From Zhongshania antarctica (lineage in GTDB: Bacteria; Pseudomonadota; Gammaproteobacteria; Pseudomonadales; Spongiibacteraceae), in NCBI RefSeq assembly GCF_014202945.1, contig NZ_JACHHW010000003.1, positions 310,001 to 374,000 on the forward strand: a stretch of DNA of 64,000 bases, in the 5' to 3' direction. The position numbers were made by a program, and so were the translations under genes. This document shows, one piece after another, positions 26,810 through 35,092 of this stretch (position 1 is the stretch's first letter; every line of letters starts with the position of its first letter). The notes under the pieces were generated by a model that saw nothing but the letters and a program-made list of their open reading frames with translations, made no database searches and was not told the DNA's origin.

Positions 26810-27115
26810 ATGAAAAATAATATTAGGAGTTTAGCCAAGATTGTATTCGCTACAATGGTAATTCTTGGCGCCTATGTTGCTATGTGCATCACAGGTAACG
26901 GAGAAACCTTAAAAGTAATGACAGGCGTTATTGAAAAATGTGCTGTTCTTGGTGGGAAAAGCGCCGAAGCTTATTCACATGCCACAATTAAAACAAGCTC
27001 AGGAAGTTACTTAATATCAAGTGTTTCAAGCTGCAGTGCCGGGCGTGATGTTAATATTTTTGTTAAGCGTGGCATTCTGTATTTTAATGCAATTTATGTC
27101 GCGGAAATAATGTAA
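26810..27115 (+). CDS. Small membrane-anchored or exported protein
   Basis: A protein of about 101 aa with an N-terminal hydrophobic segment (IVFATMVILGAYVAM) that may be an anchor or signal peptide. The remainder is polar with three cysteines. No family is recognised. The gene is AT-rich compared with its neighbours and isolated between two convergent units. ATG codons occur at 26795, 26807 and 26810; a GAG before the last is the only ribosome-site hint. It could be a recent acquisition or a spurious frame. Confidence 0.45.
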   Translation: MKNNIRSLAKIVFATMVILGAYVAMCITGNGETLKVMTGVIEKCAVLGGKSAEAYSHATIKTSSGSYLISSVSSCSAGRDVNIFVKRGILYFNAIYVAEIM

Positions 27116-27158
27116 ATGAGTTTCAAGACTGCCTTGGTTTTTTACTGTGGAAATCGAT

Positions 27159-27186
27159 TCGCCCCCATTTACCTCATAGGGGGCGA
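27159..27186 (-). terminator. Hairpin after the ectoine-degradation operon
   Basis: An 8-bp perfect stem (TCGCCCCC with GGGGGCGA, 12-nt loop) lies just past the stop of the leftward aldehyde dehydrogenase gene. The tail is not a clean T-run. Confidence 0.5.
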
Positions 27187-27196
27187 TGTCCTAGGT

Positions 27197-28558
27197 TTAC
27201 TTCACCCAAATTTGCTTCGTATTCACAAACTCCCGAATACCGTGGGGGCCTAATTCGCGGCCATAGCCAGAGCCTTTTATCCCGCCGCTAGGCAGTCGGG
27301 AGTCGGTTTTAACAATACCGTTTATTGCGACTTGGCCGGCTTCTAGGCGGTTGGCTATGTTGGTGGCGAGTTTGGCGTCGTTGGTCCATACCGCCGCGCC
27401 AAGGCCGTAGGGGGTTTCGTTGGCGAGTTGCACGGCTTCTTCAACATCTGCGGCGCGGATCACGACCATGATGGGGCCGAAGGTTTCTTCTTTAAACGCG
27501 CACATACCCTCTGTTACATCGACTAAGAGCGTCGGCGGGTAAAAGAAACCCGGGCCGTCGCTGAGTTCCCCGCCGAGTAGACATTTGGCGCCAGCGCTAA
27601 TGGTGTCGGTTACTTGGCGATGCAGGTTTTGGCGCAGGTCTTCTCTGGCAATAGGGCCGACTTGGGTATCTGCTAGCAGCGGGTCGCCGGTTTTGAATTT
27701 CGCCATTCGGGTGTGCAGTTTTTCGACAAAGGTATCGTATACGGTGTCTTCGACAATAATGCGCTTAGCCGCAATGCAAGATTGCCCCGCATTAATCATG
27801 CGCGACAGGGTGGCAACGTCTGCCGCGGCATCTAAATCGGCGTTGGCAAGAACAATACAGGGGTCGGAACCGCCGAGTTCAAGCACGGTTGGTTTGATTT
27901 CGGAGCCAGCGATGGCGGCAACAATGCGACCGGCATTGCCTGAGCCCGTAAACGACACGGCGGCGATGCGGGGGTCGCGGATGGCGGTTTCTATGGTGCT
28001 ATTGTCGATAGCGACGTTAACCACAATATTTTCTGGGGCACCGGCATCCGTAAAGACTTTTGCGATGGCGGCGGCGCAGGCGGGCACATTGGGGTCGTGC
28101 TTCATGACGCAGGTATTGCCTGCCATGAGCGCGGGCGCAAGGTAGCGAAAGGCCAACCATAGCGGTGCATTCCACGGCAGTATGCCGAGTAGGGTGCCCA
28201 GTGGGGGATGGCATATATAGCTGATGCTGGCGTCTGAGGGCAGGGTTTGCGGCGCCAAGTACTCGGCGGCGTGCTCGGCGTAGTATTCGGCGCAGCCCGC
28301 CGCTTTTTCGACCTCTGGGCCGCCTTCGCGAATTGGTTTACCCATTTCTAAGGCCATGAGCTTTGCTAGGGCGTCTTTTTGCACCCGGAGCTCAGCCGCT
28401 ACCGCACGTAATACTTTGCCGCGCTCTTCAATACTGGTGGCCTGCCATTGGTCGGCGGCGCGGTAGGCGTCGCCAATTTTTTCGTGGAGCTCGCTGCTGT
28501 TTAGGGTGGGGTATTCGGCTATGACTTGTCCGGTGCAGGGGTTTGTCGCTGTTAGCAT
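27197..28558 (-). CDS. doeC: Aldehyde dehydrogenase, DoeC-like
   Basis: A 453-aa NAD(P)-dependent aldehyde dehydrogenase. Family landmarks are ILPWNAPLW, the glycine-rich FTGSGNAGR, the general base Glu in VLELGGSDP, the catalytic cysteine in NAGQSCIAAKR and EETFGPIMVV. In ectoine breakdown, DoeC oxidises L-aspartate-4-semialdehyde to aspartate. The assignment rests on linkage: it follows doeA by 20 bp in a leftward operon with doeD and doeB2. By sequence alone it resembles succinate-semialdehyde dehydrogenases. GAGG precedes the start. Confidence 0.85.
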   Translation of the reverse strand: MLTATNPCTGQVIAEYPTLNSSELHEKIGDAYRAADQWQATSIEERGKVLRAVAAELRVQKDALAKLMALEMGKPIREGGPEVEKAAGCAEYYAEHAAEYLAPQTLPSDASISYICHPPLGTLLGILPWNAPLWLAFRYLAPALMAGNTCVMKHDPNVPACAAAIAKVFTDAGAPENIVVNVAIDNSTIETAIRDPRIAAVSFTGSGNAGRIVAAIAGSEIKPTVLELGGSDPCIVLANADLDAAADVATLSRMINAGQSCIAAKRIIVEDTVYDTFVEKLHTRMAKFKTGDPLLADTQVGPIAREDLRQNLHRQVTDTISAGAKCLLGGELSDGPGFFYPPTLLVDVTEGMCAFKEETFGPIMVVIRAADVEEAVQLANETPYGLGAAVWTNDAKLATNIANRLEAGQVAINGIVKTDSRLPSGGIKGSGYGRELGPHGIREFVNTKQIWVK

Positions 28559-28578
28559 GGCTACCTCGTTGTGAATGA

Positions 28579-29850
28579 TTACTCGCCGCTTTTCGCTTTA
28601 GCCTTGTCGCCGCTGGAGCTGGCTTCGGCTTTTTCCCGTTTGTTTTTACGTGCTTCATCAAATTCTAGCAGAGCGGGTTCAGGCTGCTCGGGTTTTACGG
28701 TGAAATCGCGGTCCATAGTGAAAAAGGATTCGCAACCGGTGTCGGTAATGTAAATTGAATCCGAAATTCCGCAGGTTTTGTCGCCGTCTACGCCCCACAT
28801 CCAAGGAATGATGTGAAAGGTCATACCGGGCTGTAACACGGTTGATTCACCCTGTTTGAGGCTGACGATATAGCCTTCATCCCAGCTGGGCGGAAACGCG
28901 ATACCAATGGAATAGCCGGAGCGGGTGATAAGCCTGGCGCCACAGTCATTTTCTGAAATAATATTGCGCACTAAGTTGTCGGCGTCAGAGACGGTCATGC
29001 CCGGTTGCACTTTGTCGTGCACTGCGTGCAGTGCCAGTTTCATGCGCTCTTGGGCGTGGTGCATCGAGTCGCTGAGCTTGCCCAGAATCACGGTGCGCAT
29101 CATGGCGGTGTGATAGCGGCGATAGCAGCCGCCGACCTCTAAAAAGACATGCTCATTGGGCAGCACGGTGCGGCCCTCCCAGGTGGCATGGCCAATCATG
29201 GTGCGGGGCCCAGACGTCACGTAGGGCATTACCGCTGGTGGTTCGCCGCCGGCCCTAAACATGGCAGAACTGATGGCTGCGCCAATTTCATTTTCAGTGA
29301 CACCCGCTTGGCAGGCGTCGATACCTGCTTGCATCCCAGCTTCAGTGGCCGCCGCGGCTTTGCGCATGAGCTGAATTTCTGCGGGCGATTTGCAGATACG
29401 GCCCTGCTCAACAATGCCGAAACAGTCTAGCAATTTGGCCTCGGTCAGCGTGGTGTGAATTCGATCTTGTTGATAAGCCGGAAAAAAATAGCTATTGCGC
29501 TCGTAGCCGATGCGTTTTTTGGCGAGGCCAAATTCGCGCAGGGCATCTACCAACATTTGTATCGCATCGCCTGTGTCCGGGTAGGGTCGAGTGCGCTCGA
29601 CCCAGGTGCGAGCGATAATATTCGACTCCTCCATGGCGCGAGTAATCATGAAGGGCTCGTCTTCTAGCGGCACGACTAAGGCCTGGAAGAAGGAGTAACC
29701 CGTGGTTTGGTAGTCGGTGAGGTACATGATGTTTTCTGGATCAGAAATCACCACGGCATCTAGGCGCCGGTCGGCAATGCGCAGCCGCAGCGCCGCGAGT
29801 CGGCTCTGGTATTCCTCAAAGGGAAAGGTCATATCGTCGCGTTGGATCAT
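28579..29850 (-). CDS. doeA: Ectoine hydrolase (creatinase-fold M24 family)
   Basis: A 423-aa creatinase/M24-fold enzyme with an N-terminal creatinase domain and a pita-bread C-terminal domain. In the Doe pathway it opens the ectoine ring to N-acetyl-diaminobutyrate. Where metallo-members carry Asp ligands the text reads FLEVGGCYRRYHTAMMRT, so the usual dimetal site is absent, as in creatinase and ectoine hydrolases. The tail after about residue 395 is a lysine/serine-rich, probably disordered extension. GGAGG precedes the ATG, which overlaps the doeD stop by 4 bp. Confidence 0.86.
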   Translation of the reverse strand: MIQRDDMTFPFEEYQSRLAALRLRIADRRLDAVVISDPENIMYLTDYQTTGYSFFQALVVPLEDEPFMITRAMEESNIIARTWVERTRPYPDTGDAIQMLVDALREFGLAKKRIGYERNSYFFPAYQQDRIHTTLTEAKLLDCFGIVEQGRICKSPAEIQLMRKAAAATEAGMQAGIDACQAGVTENEIGAAISSAMFRAGGEPPAVMPYVTSGPRTMIGHATWEGRTVLPNEHVFLEVGGCYRRYHTAMMRTVILGKLSDSMHHAQERMKLALHAVHDKVQPGMTVSDADNLVRNIISENDCGARLITRSGYSIGIAFPPSWDEGYIVSLKQGESTVLQPGMTFHIIPWMWGVDGDKTCGISDSIYITDTGCESFFTMDRDFTVKPEQPEPALLEFDEARKNKREKAEASSSGDKAKAKSGE

Positions 29851-31085
29851 GCGGTGGCCTCCATCACTTTGCTGGTATTGCGCACCAGGATGTCGAGTCC
29901 TTGTTGGAGGTCGTCGTGGGGAATGGTGAGCGGCGGGATCAATTTAACCACACGGCCGCCGGTGCCGCAGCTGGCAATGAGTAGGCCGTCGGCAAAGCAC
30001 GTGTCTACAATCGCTTTGGCTTGTTCACCGCTGCCAACATCTAAGCCGAGAATCATGCCTTTGCCACGCACCGCAACCGCCTTAAAGTTCTTTTCGAGTG
30101 GTGTTAGTGCGCCAGCCATAAGTGCGGCTTTATGGGCGACCTCAGTCATGAGTTCACTGTCTTCAAAATAGCCGAGTGCCTCGCTGCCTGCGACAAACGA
30201 CAGAGACTGGCCGCGAAACGTGCCGGTGTGTTCGCCGGGGGACCAGTGCTTGTCGATCTCTGGTTTCACGAGGTTGAGGGCCATGGGCGTGCCCATACCG
30301 CCAACACCTTTGGCGAGGCAGACAATATCGGGGTCGAGACCCATATCGTCAAAGCTAAAGTAACTGCCAGTGCGGCCACAACCGACCTGAATGTCGTCAA
30401 TAATTAATAGGGCGCCGACGTCTTTGGCGAGCTTGGCCAGCGCTTGTAACCATTCTTTACTGGCAACGTTTACACCGCCTTCCGCCTGTATGGTTTCAAC
30501 TAAAAATGCGGCAGGTGGCGAGAAGCCGCTAGAGGCGTCGGCATAGTAAGTCGCTAACTGTTTAAGGTGCTCCGTACAGCCAAATTTGTGATGCGATACA
30601 TGATTCAGTGGTACACCTGCCGCGCCGCGAAAATAGGCATTGGCGGTGCAGGCTAAGGCGCCTAAAGTCATGCCGTGAAAACCGTGGGTAAAGGCCGCTA
30701 TTTCTTGGCGGCCAGTGGCGCGCCGAGCAATTTTTAGGGCCGCCTCAACCGAGTTGGTGCCGGTTGGCCCCATAAACTGCATTTTATGGTCCATATTCCG
30801 GGGTTCGAGTATGGTTTTAACAAAGCGCTCCATAAATGCCCGCTTGGCAGTGGTGTGCATGTCCAGACTGTGGGTAACACCGTCGGATTCAAGGTAATTA
30901 ATCATGGCCTTTTTCATACGCGGATTATTGTGGCCGAAGTTCAAGACCCCAGCACCGGCAAAAAAGTCGATGTACTGTTTACCGCTCTCGTCGGTTTGGC
31001 GGGCGTTCACGGCCTTGTCGAATACCACCGGGTACACTCGGCAATAGGCGCGGATGTTTGATTCACGTTGCTCAAAAATACTCAT
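29847..31085 (-). CDS. doeD: Diaminobutyrate aminotransferase, DoeD-like
   Basis: A 412-aa class III PLP aminotransferase of the EctB/DoeD type, converting 2,4-diaminobutyrate to aspartate-4-semialdehyde. Marks are GPTGTNSVEAALKIARR, HGFHGMTLGAL, IIDDIQVGCGRTG and the PLP lysine in CLAKGVGG. EctB and DoeD are hard to tell apart, but no ectA or ectC lies nearby while doeA, doeC and a deacetylase do, so the catabolic role is favoured. AAGGAG precedes the start. It is translationally coupled to doeA. Confidence 0.87.
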   Translation of the reverse strand: MSIFEQRESNIRAYCRVYPVVFDKAVNARQTDESGKQYIDFFAGAGVLNFGHNNPRMKKAMINYLESDGVTHSLDMHTTAKRAFMERFVKTILEPRNMDHKMQFMGPTGTNSVEAALKIARRATGRQEIAAFTHGFHGMTLGALACTANAYFRGAAGVPLNHVSHHKFGCTEHLKQLATYYADASSGFSPPAAFLVETIQAEGGVNVASKEWLQALAKLAKDVGALLIIDDIQVGCGRTGSYFSFDDMGLDPDIVCLAKGVGGMGTPMALNLVKPEIDKHWSPGEHTGTFRGQSLSFVAGSEALGYFEDSELMTEVAHKAALMAGALTPLEKNFKAVAVRGKGMILGLDVGSGEQAKAIVDTCFADGLLIASCGTGGRVVKLIPPLTIPHDDLQQGLDILVRNTSKVMEATA

Positions 31086-31140
31086 GCGTACTCCTTCTTG
31101 TAAATAATGTCCGTCGTGACGCTGACGGGGTGCTATATTT

Positions 31141-32337
31141 TCAGATGGTTTGTGCAGGTTTTTCGGGCGTTGTCACGCCGCAGAGGCGAGAAAACAAATT
31201 GGTAACCAGAGGAATTAATCGGTCATTAAAATCGTAGTGGGGGCTATGGCAGGGCACTTGATGATGCGCGTCGCCGTCGTCGGCACCAATGAGTGCAAAG
31301 GCGCCGGGAATTTCCCGCAGATAATAACTAAAATCTTCCGACGCCATGATCGGCGTGCGGATATTTAAGTGCAGTGAGTCGCCGCCGTTGCTCTCTTGCC
31401 ATAGCTGACGAACATGCTGCGCCTGTTTTGGATGATTGATGGTGGCGTTGTAGCGCGGTGTTATTTCAACCTCGCACGCCACACCGTAGCTGTGCGCTGT
31501 GTGCTGGCTAATCTCGGTGATTAGGGCATTGATTTGATCGCGACTCGCTTGATCTGGCATGCGAATACTGCCGCCTAGGATCGCCTGCTGGGGAATAATG
31601 GTTGCCCCACTGTCGGCCATGAAGGAGGTTACGCTAACGACGGCTGCCTGCTGCGGGGCTAGGCGGCGACTGACAATTTGCTGCAGCGCTAGAGTAATAG
31701 CGCTGGCGGCGAGCACTGGGTCTCGGCATAGTTCCGGTTGACTGGCATGGCCGCCCTTGCCTGTTACCGTTATGGTAAAGGTGCCGTTGCCACACATAAC
31801 AATATCGTCGGGACACACTAGTTTCCCAAAGGGAATTGCCGGCCAGTTGTGCCAGCCGTATATTTCGTCAATGCCGTCTAGTGCGCCTTCATTAATCATT
31901 TCTCTTGCGCCGTGTCCGCCTTCTTCTGCTGGTTGGAATAGTAATGTGACAGGGCCAGTTAAGCTTTGTTCATTGTGTTTTAACCAGCGCGCGGTGGCGA
32001 GTAGTGTGGCAGTGTGGCCGTCGTGGCCACAGGCGTGCATACAACCAGATTGGGTCGACGACCAGTCGCGACCGGTTTGCTCAACAATTGGTAGGGCGTC
32101 GATGTCGCCGCGCAGGGCGATATGTTTGCTGTTGGGTTTAGCCAGTTTGCTGTTGGCTTGTAGCGTGGCGATGGTGCCGGTTCCTGCACATTTTCGCCAT
32201 GCAATGCCAAGTTGACTAAGGGTGTTTTGCACTGTTTCAGCAGTGCGAACCTCTTGCCAGCTCGGCTCGGGGTGGGCGTGTAAGTCGCGGCGCAAGGTCT
32301 GTGCGGCGGCGATTGTGTTCAACCAGTATTTAGACAT
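31141..32337 (-). CDS. doeB2: N-acetyl-diaminobutyrate deacetylase, M20 type (DoeB2-like)
   Basis: A 398-aa M20D amidohydrolase. Metal-binding regions are visible in HACGHDGHTA, QPAEEGGHGA and YGWHNWP, with the lid domain between and the terminal MASEDFSYYL block. In ectoine catabolism a deacetylase removes the acetyl group from N-acetyl-diaminobutyrate. Classical DoeB is an AstE-like enzyme; this M20 protein matches the alternative called DoeB2. The ATG at 32337 or a GTG one codon upstream could start it; neither has a good ribosome site. It is the first gene of the leftward doe unit. Confidence 0.82.
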   Translation of the reverse strand: MSKYWLNTIAAAQTLRRDLHAHPEPSWQEVRTAETVQNTLSQLGIAWRKCAGTGTIATLQANSKLAKPNSKHIALRGDIDALPIVEQTGRDWSSTQSGCMHACGHDGHTATLLATARWLKHNEQSLTGPVTLLFQPAEEGGHGAREMINEGALDGIDEIYGWHNWPAIPFGKLVCPDDIVMCGNGTFTITVTGKGGHASQPELCRDPVLAASAITLALQQIVSRRLAPQQAAVVSVTSFMADSGATIIPQQAILGGSIRMPDQASRDQINALITEISQHTAHSYGVACEVEITPRYNATINHPKQAQHVRQLWQESNGGDSLHLNIRTPIMASEDFSYYLREIPGAFALIGADDGDAHHQVPCHSPHYDFNDRLIPLVTNLFSRLCGVTTPEKPAQTI

Positions 32338-32597
32338 CACGTTTTTACTGTGGCATAGCTTTTGCGTTGGGGCAAATCTTCATTTGAAATTTTTTAATGG
32401 CGTTGGGGTGGGCCACATTGGTGCAGCTGCGCAGTTTGTGGTGCTGGATGGTATAAGGTTTTGAAAAAAATAATTTTTCCATGAAATTTAAGAAATCCCT
32501 TAACAAGCCTGTGTATCGGCGTTATTGGCGATTTTGGTTAAATGAGCTTGCTTTTTGGCGGCACAGAATCTGCATACTTACTGAACTGCAAAGTAAA

Positions 32598-32661
32598 CGG
32601 CACTAGCAAACATTCAGTGCAGCGCTAGTGCCGTCTGTTGGTGTTATGAAATTTTATAACA
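32598..32661 (+). promoter_or_regulatory. Two consecutive inverted repeats upstream of ggpPS
   Basis: The 377-bp gap between the divergent doe and glucosylglycerol units holds two inverted repeats close to the latter. CGGCACTAGC (32598-32607) pairs with GCTAGTGCCG (32624-32633), and TGTTAT (32642-32647) pairs with ATAACA (32656-32661). They end 54 bp before the start codon and could be a leader structure or operator pair for salt control. The rest of the gap shows nothing recognised. Confidence 0.45.
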
Positions 32662-32714
32662 GCACCCGGAGTCTGGTGGGAGCTGGGCTCTGCGTTCAAA
32701 CGCAGGTAATTTTA

Positions 32715-34991
32715 ATGCTTTTAGCTACGGATTTAGACGGTACTTTTCTGGCTGGCGATAACGACCAGCGTCTTAAACTTTATTGGTTAATAGCGGCGCA
32801 CCCGGAGATTAAACTGGCCTTTGTGACTGGTCGCGGGCTGGAGTCGGTATTGCCACTGCTCTCTGATCCGATGATCCCCGAGCCGGATTATATTATTTGT
32901 GACGTGGGCTGTACGGTGGTTGATGGCCACACTCAGCAAGCCATTCAACCGTTGCAGGGTGATATTGATATACGTTGGCCCGGTGACCATGTGGTTGAAT
33001 CAGCGGTAAGCCATATTGCCAATTTACAGCGTCAGGATGTTCCTCAGGAGCGGCGTTACTCCTTCTTTTGCAATGCAGAAGCGATTAGCAGCGAGCTTGA
33101 GGAAGCCGTTAGTGACCTAGACTGTGATCTCCTGTATTCGGCTGGCTTGTATTTGGATATTTTGCCCAAGGGCGTGAATAAGGGTTCTACTTTGCGGGGC
33201 CTGGTCGAGCAACTGGGCATAGACGATGAAGATGTCTTGGTTGCGGGTGACACCCTGAATGATTTGTCGATGTACGAGCACGGCTTTATTGGTGTTTGTG
33301 TTGGCGAGTCTGAACCCGCCTTATTACGCGCGACCGAAAATCAGGCGCGGGTCTACCACGCCGAGGAGGCCGGTTGTGGCGGTATTTTACAAGCGATAGA
33401 ACATTTTGGCTTTTTAGGTGCGGCGGGTATGGCCGCAGAACAGCGCGATGTCTTGGTGCCGGGAAAGTCTGACTTGGTGATTGTTTATCACCGGCTTCCC
33501 TACGAAGAATCTCGCGAAAATGGTGAGACTATCCGGCGCAGGCCAAGCTCACCCAATGGCATTATTCCGACCTTGATGAGCTTTTTTGCCGACGGTCGCG
33601 CGGGTTCTTGGGTTGCTTGGTCAATTCATGAAGAAGGTGACGCTAATTTTGAAACTCACACCGAAGTAGATGCCGCGCGCTACCCCAATTTACTTGCCGC
33701 ACGAGTGGCCTTAACAACACACGAAATGGATATTTTTTATAAAAAGTTCTCTAAAGAAGCTTTCTGGCCAACCCTGCATACCTTCTGGGAACGCGCGACC
33801 TTTAGAGAGGATCATTGGCAGGTTTTCCTTAATGTGAATAAACGCTTTGCTGAGGTGGCCGCCAGCGAGGCCGCTGAAGGCGCAACGGTGTGGATACACG
33901 ATTACAATTTATGGATGGTTCCGGCATTTTTACGCGAGATTCGCCCAGATGTGATTATCGCTTTTTTTCACCACACCTATTTTCCGTCAGCGGACGTGTT
34001 CAATGTTATTCCTTGGCGCCGAGATATTATTGGCAGCTTATTGCAGTGCGATTATATCGGCTTTCATATTCCTCGTCAGAGTGAGAACTTTGTTGATGTC
34101 GCCCGTGGTGTAACGCCTTTGATAGTAACGGAGAGAATGAGCTGCGCGCCGCGCTTTTTGAGCTATGGCTGTGCGGTGGGTTTAGATGAAATGAGTACTG
34201 AGATTCAAGTCAATGATCGTCGTATTTGTTTGGGGGCGCATCCAGTCGGCTTGGATCTAAAACGGGTGGAAGACGCGCTAAGCAATGCAAAGGTACAACG
34301 ACGAATGGTTGAACTCAGGGAGGAGTTGCACGGTACCCGCATGATTTTGTCGGTAGGCCGACTCGATTACACCAAGGGCATATTAGAGCAGCTTGAGGCT
34401 TACGAAGGCTTGCTGGAAGAACATCCAGATCTCCACGATAAAGTGACTTTGATGATGGTGTGTGTGCCCGCCGCCAGTGAAATGACAATTTATCGGGATT
34501 TGCAGCAACAAATAGAGCAGGCGGTAGGCCGTATAAATGGTCGCTTTGCCAAAGTGGGCTGGACGCCGCTGCAATTTTTCTTTCGCAGCCTGCCCTTTGC
34601 CGAGTTGGTGGCCTATTACAGTATGGCCGATGTGATGTGGATTACGCCTTTGCGCGATGGTCTTAATCTAGTTGCCAAAGAATATATTGCCACCCAAGGC
34701 ATGACCGACGGTGCCGGGGTCGTGGTTTTATCTGAATTTGCGGGGGCGGCGGCAGAGTTGCGCGGCCCAATTTTGGCTAACCCCCATGACCGTAATGAAC
34801 TCGTGCAAACCTGCTACTTTGCGCTAAATCTTAACCGCGACGAAGCTCGCAGTAGAATGCGCGAGGCCTACGACATTGTTCGCCACAATGACATAAAGAT
34901 TTGGGGGAATGAGTTTATGACCTCAGTGAACGCCTGTCGTAAGCCTGCCGGCGACACCGCCCTAAGGGCGCTGGTGGCCGATGTTATTTAG
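32715..34991 (+). CDS. ggpPS: Fused glucosylglycerol-phosphate phosphatase/synthase
   Basis: A 758-aa two-domain enzyme making the compatible solute glucosylglycerol. Residues 1 to about 260 are a HAD phosphatase (DLDGT near residue 6, VTGRG, KGVNKG, GDTLND). The remainder is a GT20 glycosyltransferase like trehalose-phosphate/glucosylglycerol-phosphate synthases (HDYNLWMVP, SVGRLDYTKGI, TPLRDGLNLVAKEY). The phosphatase-first fusion is the GgpPS architecture known from Stenotrophomonas and Marinobacter. The ATG at 32715 was chosen because the HAD motif starts at once and AGG lies eight bases upstream; an upstream GTG at 32628 would fall in an inverted repeat. Trehalose-phosphate synthesis is the alternative. 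Confidence 0.86.
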   Translation: MLLATDLDGTFLAGDNDQRLKLYWLIAAHPEIKLAFVTGRGLESVLPLLSDPMIPEPDYIICDVGCTVVDGHTQQAIQPLQGDIDIRWPGDHVVESAVSHIANLQRQDVPQERRYSFFCNAEAISSELEEAVSDLDCDLLYSAGLYLDILPKGVNKGSTLRGLVEQLGIDDEDVLVAGDTLNDLSMYEHGFIGVCVGESEPALLRATENQARVYHAEEAGCGGILQAIEHFGFLGAAGMAAEQRDVLVPGKSDLVIVYHRLPYEESRENGETIRRRPSSPNGIIPTLMSFFADGRAGSWVAWSIHEEGDANFETHTEVDAARYPNLLAARVALTTHEMDIFYKKFSKEAFWPTLHTFWERATFREDHWQVFLNVNKRFAEVAASEAAEGATVWIHDYNLWMVPAFLREIRPDVIIAFFHHTYFPSADVFNVIPWRRDIIGSLLQCDYIGFHIPRQSENFVDVARGVTPLIVTERMSCAPRFLSYGCAVGLDEMSTEIQVNDRRICLGAHPVGLDLKRVEDALSNAKVQRRMVELREELHGTRMILSVGRLDYTKGILEQLEAYEGLLEEHPDLHDKVTLMMVCVPAASEMTIYRDLQQQIEQAVGRINGRFAKVGWTPLQFFFRSLPFAELVAYYSMADVMWITPLRDGLNLVAKEYIATQGMTDGAGVVVLSEFAGAAAELRGPILANPHDRNELVQTCYFALNLNRDEARSRMREAYDIVRHNDIKIWGNEFMTSVNACRKPAGDTALRALVADVI

Positions 34992-35092
34992 CGTTAAATA
35001 TTATTATTTAAAACTTTGGTGTTGTCACCGAGAGCAGTTTTGCAGTGGGCACGCGCTGCTTATTGATCTTAATTCCAGGCTGGAGCCCTAGT

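Noticed and set aside
29847-31085. Ectoine biosynthesis aminotransferase EctB
   Set aside because: No ectA or ectC nearby, whereas three ectoine-degradation genes flank it.
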